Below, in pieces: positions 54,571 to 64,000 of a stretch of DNA of 64,000 nucleotides. The notes under the pieces were generated by a model that was given only the letters and a program-made list of their open reading frames with translations, searched no databases and was not told the origin of the DNA. Source of the DNA: Hyaloperonospora brassicae. Lineage: Eukaryota; Oomycota; Peronosporomycetes; Peronosporales; Peronosporaceae. The position numbers and the translations under genes were made by a program. Each line of letters opens with the position of its first letter. The stretch's first letter is position 1. The DNA lies in assembly GCA_947650285.1 (NCBI GenBank), contig CANTFL010000198.1, positions 1-64,000 of the forward strand, written 5' to 3'.

Positions 54571-57500
54571 CATTGAGATACATATATGTTAAGTTTTGCA
54601 AATCCACTGTCTTCATTTCGAAAAAACGCAATCTCTTCATTGATGCATGTATTACCATAAGCGCATGTATGGGTCTTTATTTATTAGCATACACTGACAA
54701 TGTAGACATGACATATATTATACAAGGCTATCTTTCATCTCGCCCGATCGGATGCAGCCGACCAGGAGTGGTAGCAATAGTGATTATCGTGCTAATCGAG
54801 ACTTATTCTTATATAATCCATTAATATGAACCGGCAGCCCGTCCGGGGAGCCATCGCCGTAAGAAATGACCCTGTACGGCTCAGGAAGGGATCCTGGGTA
54901 GATGCTAGTCGATTCTTACATCATCCAGTAGAAGAAAAAGATGGGCGCTGTAGCACTACACAACCTACATATTTAACCCCATAGTATCCGAAAAAACCTG
55001 CAACTACCTTTCAAAAACCATGGTTGGAATACAACGGATATTGTGGGTCATTCGCATACCCGAATATACCTCAACGAACCAACCAACTACACACCCCACT
55101 TGTGTTGAGACGGTAGTGTGTGTATACTTGCACGGTAGAAACGAAAGCGCAGTCGGCCGGTCCAGTTCTTCTCGACATATTTAGTAGCATTCACCGCTTC
55201 GATTCAGGCTGACATGGGTTTACCGAATTACAGTTTCCCTACGCCTACAGCCGCATACTCTGAACTAACAACTTCGAAGGTATCAAAGACATGCCTCTTT
55301 CAAGGCTTTACGGACGCACGAATATGCGAAACTATGAGAGGCGCGTAAGTTAACGGTAGCGTATTTCTTTGCTAATATACTCAGCGCTAAACCTGTCAAA
55401 CTGGAGCAGCTGGCGTCACAAAATATCTGGTATAAAATAACTCGTAGCCCGCTGTACAGGCACTTCTTGGCGCATATCGTTTCATTTTTAGAAGGATCGT
55501 GGACTGATCCTACCAAAAATGAAACGATATGCGTCTAGAATAAATCACGATATACTGAATACCACGTGGATGCTCACAATCGCGTTCAAGCGTGTGACAA
55601 GTGCATTCCGCTGGTCACAGTTGCCCTTTCTGAATTCAAACGGCGAAGGTTACAAAGGACTAATAACAACGTACATGCCAACACGCCCGTGGTGGGCGGA
55701 TAGGTACGTACGAGCACTGCGTTTTCAATCCGGCGAAGAGCTCACATCAGGATCTCACCCGGCTGAGAGCACTCTATAGGTAGAAACATGAACCGTCGGA
55801 CTTGCGGAATTTAAGTGACCGCACTCATAAATATAAGAAAATCATTCGGGTCTAGCTGAGGTCAATATCGTGAGCAAACCAATCTCAACTTTTATAATCA
55901 TTACACAATTTAGAGCTTCTCAGACTACATAGTATTATTCAGTTTCAAGTCGAAGGGAGCTGATCATTCTGCTTTTTGAATACGCCGCTGGTACAACAGA
56001 CACCCTACGAGACCAATTGACGGATACACGATATATGAAGAAGGGGGTAGAGGTGTTACGGCATAAAATGGATATATGGAGGTATCGAAGTATCACCCCC
56101 ACACTTGCACGATCGGACTATGCACGACGTCTATTCGGTAGCATAAACTTGGATAATAAATCTGAGTCTACACGAGCATGCAAAAGGTACAGCAAGAAGG
56201 GCACTAAAGAATCTATCGTGGGGATACCAAGCGCTAGTTGGGGTGACACTATAGCGTATACTTTCATAGAGAAAACCAAAACTTTAAAAAACCTGTTTTC
56301 TGTCTATCACCCTTCGTTTGCGTCGAAAATCCCAACGCCGCTCTGAACAAATCGGACCTGTGCTATATCTTTGATGCCTACGTGCGGCCTCAAGAACCGT
56401 CCTATCAGTGTGTTGAGAGGACAATCATCAGTCCAACGGCTTTCGTTCGTTGTAATACACTCAGCAGTTAAAGAGACGATCCGATATTAAGAGAGGCGTA
56501 AAAATGTCAATCGAAGACTTGCTCTGCAGATCAATTTATTTCGTACGTCCGCCGTAATACCGCGCGTGTTGTATCGTGCAATCACTTCCAAAAGCGGTAG
56601 CGCTCTTTGTTGCGTCCACGATGGCGCCCAGCCGTAGAGCCTTTATATTCAATCACTAATTTACGCTGCACATGTCGGGATTCATGCGCTTTTTTGCGAT
56701 GCTGGACTTTTCGGTTCAATGACAGATACGAAGTATTGCTTCGTCATCGGAAGTATTGCTCTGTCCTTAGAGTAGTGATTTCCCTTTAGCTTGTCTGAGG
56801 CTTCCTGGACCCCCACTTCGATCCGTAAGAAGTACAATTGCATGAGAAAGGTAAAGGAGTTTTTTGCGCTAGTCGTGAATGTTACACCTATAGATTTGCG
56901 ACTTAGTGCGTAGACGATGCATCTTGGCACGTGGCAGGGTACCTACAACTTACGTGCACTACCGTCTGCAGAGAAATGCAGCGCTCATACCCCGCTGGCA
57001 GGGGTAACAAGCGCTCACGTGCAGGATGGACACCTGCTGATTATTCCAAGGGGATGGAGATGAATTGTAGTGGAGATTACTCTAATCCATGCGTGTCGGA
57101 GCTATGAAAGATCCGTAGGGCACAGGCAATCATGGCCTGACACTTAAGACAGATACATGTAGGATTTCGTACGAGACTGCGGTAAGCGACCCCTTAGAGT
57201 TTCGGTCAACGAATTCCGCCGACTCTTATCCGATAATCTTTTCTTACCTGTCTCCGACGAATTTAGCCGACTTGATCTTTACGAAGCACACAGCCCGAGT
57301 CACGCTATTGATGCTGCGGTATCAGGTACCTCTTAAAATCGCAGGGCTGTTCTGGTACAAACACCCATCACGACGTGTCTGGAGATGGTGGCAGATCATC
57401 TGCGTCCGATGTATCAATGTTGAAGTGAAAGCCGTTGCGGCGTGGATGAGAATATATCATTGTCACGTCACCGCCAGGGTTTCTTGGTCTTCATGTATCC

Positions 57501-58750
57501 GCGAGCTACGAGGGTAGTGATACTTAATTTCTCGCAACGTACCTGTGAGAGATGGTAATGAGATTGTCAGTCTGTGCGCGCGCATGCCTCATGACGTCGC
57601 TGAGAAACTTTGCACCTCTAGCGCTTGGAACGCAGAGACGTGAAGACGTAAAACGATGTCTTGAGTCAATTACTGTTCAGGGATTCAATCTGACTGATTA
57701 ATACGATAACATGAGAAGATTGTAATCTACTTCTGATCAAGCAGCTGCTGCGAGATGGTATGCAAAGACAGCTATTTTTGCAGGAAGCGTCTTCAGCTTC
57801 TGTGTCTTACTACTATGAAGCACGACGGCATCTCTTCTTCTTCGATACCATCTACGTAAGCCAGTCGACAACTATTGCACTATCAAGTCAGGGTATATTC
57901 AACGGTGTATCAATCTCAATTTAAGTTATTTTTGGCGTCCACTGTGCTGGTGCGGTAACATTCGTGACTCATGGATGCTCATACGTCTCGGAGCCGAATA
58001 ATTTCAATATTGTTTGACAATTTTTGCCACACCGTCATTTTCCGAGCAATTTAGGCTGGCACGCACGTCGTAAACTTCGACACGAAGGTCTTACTCCACC
58101 ATATTTGGATCTATTTACGCGTTCTCTATTGCACCAGCTACTCGCCATATCACTCATGGGCCAAGTGCGGAGGACGCACATGCAACATTTTAAGTTGAGC
58201 ATCACCGCGACTTATACGCTATGCCACTTGCGTCATAGCACTTCATTGTGTTGACGTTTGACCAATTCCAGTTGCAGGTTGCCTGTAGCAATTTTGGTGA
58301 TTAGCAAATAAGTTCTCGGCGACCACGGCGAAGTCAAAGACGAAAAAAGACAAGTTCCTCCTATTATAAAAGACTTCTCAGGCAACTACTTGGAAATGCC
58401 AGCCCGGAAAACCCACTTCTTTTTCTCCCACGGGCGGACCGTTTGCTAGTGGCTATGCTACTCGCACCTGTGTACGTTTACAAAAGGTTTGTTTGACCCT
58501 GGCGCAAAAAAGAGGGATTTTGCTCCATGATAGATCCATCTACTTCATTGGCGGGTTCTACTCTGGCGCCGTCTCGATACATGCATTCAAACGATGCTAG
58601 CGAATAAAAACTTTGGGCTAACCAGGGCCGACGTCCTCAGCCCAGCTAATCTCAGCGAAAACGTCCAAAAAAGTAGAAATCACCAAAACTGAATATGGCA
58701 TCGGCTCGAACCAAAGGCAAAATGGCCGCGGTTTTATCCACCGCTACTTT
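54571..58750. other. Unassigned, probably transposon-derived
   Basis: Frames of 60-109 codons with stops between them on the plus strand (54573-54824, 55519-55779, 56017-56346, 57272-57517). The 109-codon frame (GVEVLRHKMDIWRYRSITPT ... GIPSASWGDTIAYTF) has no domain I can name. Position just before a plus-strand gypsy pol suggests that at least the last part is gag/protease of that element. Confidence 0.35.
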
Positions 58751-61700
58751 TTGCTTCTTTCAATGCGACCAAACAGCGCACACAGATCGTTCTACAACAA
58801 AGTCAACGCTTCTTTGGTTATCACAGCATTAGTGATCGCAATGGTGACTTGGTCACAAGTAGCAAACGCACAAATGGCGGTCGGGGTAATAACATTGACA
58901 GACGCGGGGAAGAATCGCGATGCCGAAACCAAGAGATAATGCTACTTCGAGGCTCATATGCAGGCATTCGAATTGGTTGTTGCGAATGAATCTACTGTGG
59001 ATGGAGAGTCTAGTTCTTTCAGCGAATATATCAGGGGATTACTAAGAATGGAGAGCGAGTACTATCCTGCAGGTGCGGCGGCGAACCTAGCGATAGAGGA
59101 TGCAACAACCGCAACGAACACACTGGAACCATTGACACAACATATGGCAAATATAACACCGAAGCAAAAAATCGAGAGCGAAGGCTCGGTCTCGCATGAT
59201 GCGCCCTCCAAGCGATATGCCTGCTAATCCGCCCAAAAGAAACGGATGGCGGATCCGGTTGATGATTTAAAGCTTGTTGACTCTTTATGCTCGCCTCAAA
59301 CGGTTAATACCAACTATGACTTCCGGGTACCACCAAGTGTGGTGCCGTTTGAGCCGTTGTCTTACGATACGGATACATCAGACATGTCACTGACGTTCCT
59401 CCAGGATTCAGATGGGCAACATCCACCGAATATCGATTTTGATATGGCGGAGAGCACAAGTACGGGTAAGAGTACAATGTGTCTAAAAGTATGATCGAAG
59501 GGGCTATTGCTCGATGCCCCTACACCTCCAGTGCTTGTAATCCATCTTATCTAGACAATGCGATCGAGGTAAGCTTCAGGATTCTTCATTAAGTCAGTGC
59601 AACAAACCAAGAAGGAAGACGAGAAGAAACGGCCTCAAATTCAATATTTATCGCCATGCTAATAAATGTTGCGACGGCGGGCCATCGCGAAATTGCGACT
59701 CGGCAAATAAGTTGTTACTATCGTCTATGCGAGTGAAAAGACTATCTTGGCGTTATTTATACAAGATCATGAAGGAATACTCATACTGGTAACTTGTACA
59801 ATCCAGACCCTCAAAACAAATGAATTGAATTCCAGTACGGTGAAATTGAAATGTCAACTTTATCGCAAGGACAAAAACTTGTTCACTATCACTCGGCTGT
59901 CAAATTACTGACAAGAATTTGACATTAGCATATTTAGTCAAATCTTACTGGTTGCAGGGTTGCCTGGGGAATTGGACTTCCCTATTATACAAGCAGACAA
60001 TACGATTAGGAAGTCTAAGAAAGACCAAGACCCGGTTTTTGGACTTTGGTGAACAGTATTACTCTTCGAGAAAGCGCGGAGTCACTTTTTTTGGCCATGC
60101 TCCTCAGAAACAGGCAAGACAAACGATAAACCTACCTATGTCCACATTAGAAGACGACGATGAACTGTTTGTAATAATATATGATGCGTTGGCCCGTGTG
60201 AAACGAGGAGTAGGGGCCTGTAGCGCCATCGTATGGAGAATTCCTACATGGACTATAAATGAAGCTACTTCAAAGTAACTCGCTGAGTCTACCGTGAACA
60301 ATTCTGAATATGATTGCATGTCGCTAGGCTTTCAATTTATTAGAGTCTATGAAGCGACGAGGATTAATAACTTTGGGGACTCCGATTTGGTCACACGACA
60401 AATGCACGAATAAATTGAGTGTAAGGCTTCGGGTCTTTCTCAATCAAGAGCAACGGCATTCAATAAGGTTTTGTCGTGGCCCTCTCATGGAGTCCTACAT
60501 CTGAAACGCGATTGGAATCAGAGTGTGGACGAGTTGACCAGTATAGGTTTGCACCAGAAAGAGTTGATCGAGTCGATACCTAAGCAATAGGGGCCGGGTA
60601 TAGAAGCGATCCACCGGTAGCCATGGATGTTGGTCCCCAGGGACTGGAGCCCATCGGTCAAGATATTTTCAGTGACCCGGTAACGGTCTCCTATCAAAAT
60701 CTATGAAGTTATCATGCACGAGGAAGCGGTAAAACAAATCCGGGTAGAGCGCATTTGATAAGCGCAGAAAGAAGATGGTTGGGTGCGATGTTCAGAGGCA
60801 TAGTTGGAGGGGGATTGAAGAAAAAATTCTGTGGTACCTACTCGATCATGCAGTAGGATATCCAGAGACTGCGAGAAAAAATAATACAGTAAAGCTTCTG
60901 TTGCCACTAGCGAACCGAAGGAGATGGATGTGATGTGACATCTAGATTGGTGGAAACGGACAGGCGTTAGTCCGACTTTCTCCATTATGATCACACAAAT
61001 TGGGTGCGGCCATCAATGGATCGGGTGTACCTGTCATCTTAGAAGACGGTTCTACCATTGTTGAGGTTTGTTTTAAGGGTTGCGGAGATACATGGGCACC
61101 TGAAAAATTAATAACCGGAGAAGGGGGCATATTATGCGAGGAGATACATCAGGAAATGTCGACGCGACCTAACCTATTAAATTTTAGCGATTGACCAAAT
61201 TCCATCTCTCCTTACGTAAATAAAGGTAGTACAGAGCTGTTGATTTAGGTCGCGTTGCTCACCGGATATGTGATGGCCAAGGTTAGTGCTTCAGGAACAG
61301 CTCAGACGGACGCCGAGGGATAGAAGGAATGTTTATTTTGCCTCTTCGGTGCTAGTGAGGATACCCTTCACGATAGAGAGCTGGTATTTATGTTGGACTG
61401 CTTTCGACCATTTATCGGTAAGGTGGGCCAATGTAAAGAAGAGACTATGGCATAACGACCTCAGTTAAATGACACCGCATAGAGGATGGAATCGAACCTG
61501 AATAGTTCGATCAAGATTCAAACTTCGATGAAGGATAGGGGTACTGGGACGAGTATGATGAACGTCTACGGTAGAGGTCAACAAAGCACAAGACATGTTG
61601 CGGAAGGAGACTCCATTCTATTTGGTACATGGTTGGGACTCCAGGGATGTCCTCGAGGATTTGCTACAGTGGTCAATGTTAGACGTTGAGAATCTGGATC

Positions 61701-62340
61701 CCAAAGGTAGATGTATCGTATTTGGAGTGGTTATCAACGAGCAGGAGAACAAGTGAACGAGAATTTACGGGAAGTGAGTCAAGCTCGGATGCAAGCACAC
61801 AACAAAGGAGTGGTCGACATCAAAATTAAACCAGAGACACAAGTACAGAATTACTTGGACCAATTGAACAAAGAATATGCCAGAAAACAGGTCCACCTTA
61901 TCGACTTTGCCTTTCCAAAATCTGGAGCTAATTAGAGATTACGCGGTGCGAGTAAAAAACACGGGGTACGAAATACGAGTTATTTTCTATCGTGCATGTC
62001 TCTAAACTAAAGAGGGTCAGGGAGCTTACTGTCCGACCCAGTCATGTGCTGGTAATAAACGAGACAGACTAGGTTCATTTTGACGAATTAATGCTACCGG
62101 AAGATTGTTGGGTGCGCAATCGAAAGGAAGACGATTACGCAGACGATAGAATCCTGGATATTCGTACCGGTACGAAAACGCGCCACGGACGACAACAACG
62201 ATACTTTTTGTCGAATCGAGAGCACTGCAGATCCGTCATGGGGGGATGAAGTGAACTTCGATTTAGAGCCTTACCCCGATATTTAGGCGTAAATAATTGA
62301 CTTATAATCGGTTCAAGGTGATACAGAGTCATGAAGACTA
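58751..62340 (+). pseudogene. pol: Second-lineage Ty3/gypsy pol, degenerate
   Basis: A different gypsy lineage from copies A and B. Plus-strand parts, in order: a linker (VVPFEPLSYDTDTSDMSLTF, 59338; MAESTSTGKSTMCLKV, 59444), RT end and RNase H (QARQTINLPMSTLEDDDELF, ALARVKRGVGACSAIVW, 60110-60240; then GDSDLVTRQMHE and LHLKRDWNQSVDELTSIGLH to about 60570), an integrase with a degraded core (GSTELLI, TGYVMAKVSASGTAQTDAEG, CLFGASEDTLHDRE; EETMA*RPQLNDTA, about 61220-61480), the integrase C-terminus (RMQAHNKGVVDIKIKPETQV ... KEYARK, 61787-61890) and chromodomain traces (DDRILDIRTGTKTRHGRQQR, 62140-62200; MGG..EVNFDLE near 62240). Stops interrupt every block. No LTRs delimited. Confidence 0.7.
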
Positions 62341-63662
62341 GCAACGTAAGCTGTAAATCTCAAACGGTAGATATTGGTCGCTCCTTAGGAGATCTGGGAC
62401 TAACTCAGTAGCCCTGGCTTCTCAGGGTCGACCTCGGCCGCTATATGTAAATTTTGACCCATCACGGTAGACCTAGATCTTTCGAGGTCTAGTAGATAAC
62501 GGTCTATAAAGTCCAAAGTCGCCCCCTTAAGGATGATATTGTTTCCTCGAGTTCAGGTTATTCCTGGATAGTATAAGGGAGAAGAAAACATAAGTAGAGA
62601 AAATAAGAAGTGGGCGAACATTCAAGGTTAGACACATGTAAAATGAAGTATAAGCAGTTAAGCGGAGAAAACATAATCAGATCGACTGAACTTGTTCTGG
62701 ATGCGAAAGGCCGAGGTCCCAGTGTGAGGCTCTGAAGACAACCGATACTGCGTCATCCATGACCACGAAGCGTCGGACACCAGAAGGGATTCCAACAGGT
62801 CGACCTATTTTTACACCTCTTCACGGCAGGGGAAATAGTATACCAGGCCGCGAGGCCGACAGAAGTGTCGGAAAAACGGGTCCAGAAAGATACCAAGGTC
62901 GCATCTACCCTCACTCATCTCCATAAAGATCACGGTGACCACTTTCCGCCACGCCCGATCCTCCAGTCCTCGACGCTTCTTCCGCGCGTTGTAGTACAAA
63001 ACGAGGAATGTGTTCTTGCGCGCTTAATCGTTGAAATTTATTGGGATGAGTTGCCTCCAGAAGCGTTTGGATGTGGTCCTCATCAAAGCGGGTTTTGGCC
63101 GTGGCCAGCTCAACGGACCAACCCACAGGTCAAAGAGCATGGCCGAAAGCGGAACACAGGCGAAAAATCAGAGCTTAGCAAACAACCGTTTCTTAATCAT
63201 GGGGAAGTTGATCAACGAGGGTTGACCCTTGGAGGAACGGTAGACATTTCCATCCGATTAACCAAACCAACCCCACTTCATCTCCAGACGGTCGATCAAG
63301 GCGTTAGCGCTTATCGTACTAATGCTCCAGAAAACGACGATGCCGACCAAAGAAGACGCCGACTCGTCCGCGGAGAAGCTCTTCACCCGCATTAAACCGT
63401 GAATGATGGCATTCCCGGGGTAGCAATCTTGGGTCACTGGGTGTCGAATTGTAGCCTGTAGCCTCAAGAGCAGATTCTTCTGCGGGACCAACTAGATATC
63501 TGGATTAGAAGACCCAAGAATATCCCGTTTCTACGATACACTTGGGGTGGGGACTGTATCTGCGGAAAAAGTGGTCTTTGGAGGAGGAAAATCAAGGACA
63601 GATGGACGTAGGTAGGAGAGCAGAAGACCGCGACTTGGCCACAGTTGCTCACACCACCTCGC
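62341..63662. other. Probable further gypsy remnant, unresolved
   Basis: An ATG-started frame at 62758 (TTKRRTPEGIPTGRPIFTPL ...) and the 176-codon frame 62865-63395 look like gag-type, low-complexity polar sequence, and the stretch 62341-62750 could be an LTR. I cannot prove any of this. The right edge (about 63662) is an abrupt junction with the gag fragment. Confidence 0.35.
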
Positions 63663-64000
63663 TCATCTGCGAGTCCTTGCATGAGCACAGTAATCAACGT
63701 GTGTTCATAAACTGATTTAGCAGTTATACTGTCGCGAGGAGTCGTATTTGTTGCGTGGAAACTGTAAAATCACTCTTACCCTGCTTGAGTTTCAGGAGCC
63801 CTGATCGATTTCAGCCCGCGGCGGTTTAAACATTTGTTTAAGCCGGGTATTGAAGGCTTCTAGCGACTGGAAAGCATATGGATCGCTCATCTCCAGCCCT
63901 GAGGCCCAAGTCTTGGCACGTCCTGCGAAGTGGGTCTGAGCAAATGTGAGTTTCATTTGCTCATCTTCAATACGACGTGCCATTATGGCTCTGTCTAGTT
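63663..64000 (-). pseudogene. gag: Truncated gag of the intact gypsy family (copy D)
   Basis: Minus-strand match to the intact gag: RRIEDEQMKLTFAQTHFAGR, then AKTWASGLEMSDPYAFQSLE and FKPPRAE (63983-63792), then, after shifts, the HTLITVLMQGLADE block (63697-63660). It continues beyond the right edge of the window. Homology ends sharply at about 63662, where different sequence begins, so the gag is either interrupted by an insertion or truncated by rearrangement. Confidence 0.8.

Noticed and set aside
1..64000. CRISPR arrays, rRNA genes, prokaryotic operons
   Set aside because: No regularly spaced direct repeats, no rRNA-like conserved blocks, and eukaryotic gene content.

Overview
The window looks like oomycete nuclear DNA, of the Phytophthora or downy-mildew type. 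The reasons are: intron-less genes with mixed-strand layout; a bZIP protein whose basic region lacks the invariant Asn, a variation known from oomycetes; near-matches to the oomycete initiator core promoter (GCTCATT...) just upstream of two genes; and a thick mosaic of chromodomain-type Ty3/gypsy elements, a LINE and a pogo/Tigger-like transposon. Host genes lie only between about 42.5 and 51.5 kb. Nearly everything else is transposon-derived or unassigned.

Layout. 1-2.3 kb: a decayed, inverted duplicate of the convergent gene pair that also sits at 48.6-51.5 kb (bZIP plus Cys-rich GPI-type secreted protein). 3.3-4.6 kb: dead pogo/Tigger transposase. 7.27-23.58 kb: an old gypsy element (copy A, plus strand) split by a complete, apparently intact gypsy element at 14656-22643. 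That element has identical 391-bp LTRs and a GCCAC target duplication, and its gag-pol is on the minus strand. 26-29.5 and 38.6-40.2 kb: the two halves of a LINE, interrupted by another gypsy element (copy B, 29538-38601), which is itself interrupted by a 1.1-kb terminal-inverted-repeat element. 42.5-45.1 kb: mitochondrial dihydrolipoamide dehydrogenase and ribosomal protein uL1/L10a, convergent. 48.5-51.5 kb: the GPI-type Cys-rich protein and the bZIP protein, convergent. 53.9-58.7 kb: AT-rich and unassigned DNA. 58.7-62.3 kb: a decayed gypsy element of a different lineage. 63.66-64 kb: the edge of another gag of the first lineage.

The intact retrotransposon is the most interesting object. 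It is ambisense: gag and pol lie on one strand, and a separate 535-codon ATG-initiated ORF lies on the other, starting 134 bp inside the opposite LTR and overlapping the last 629 bp of pol tail-to-tail. Recognisable remains of the same antisense protein occur in both older copies (A and B), with a conserved PCL[ST]WGDxCxxC motif and a C-terminal coiled coil. The element is also packed with short near-perfect inverted repeats (arms 8-11 bp, tiny loops) in LTRs and in all three genes, far above chance. Gag-pol is joined by what looks like a textbook -1 frameshift signal: A AAA AAU, a 6-nt spacer and a strong hairpin over the gag stop. These features together are the best candidate for something undescribed.

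Limits: all homology calls come from reading translations by eye. Two host genes (DLD and bZIP) each carry a frame discrepancy that could be an assembly indel, and large stretches remain unassigned.
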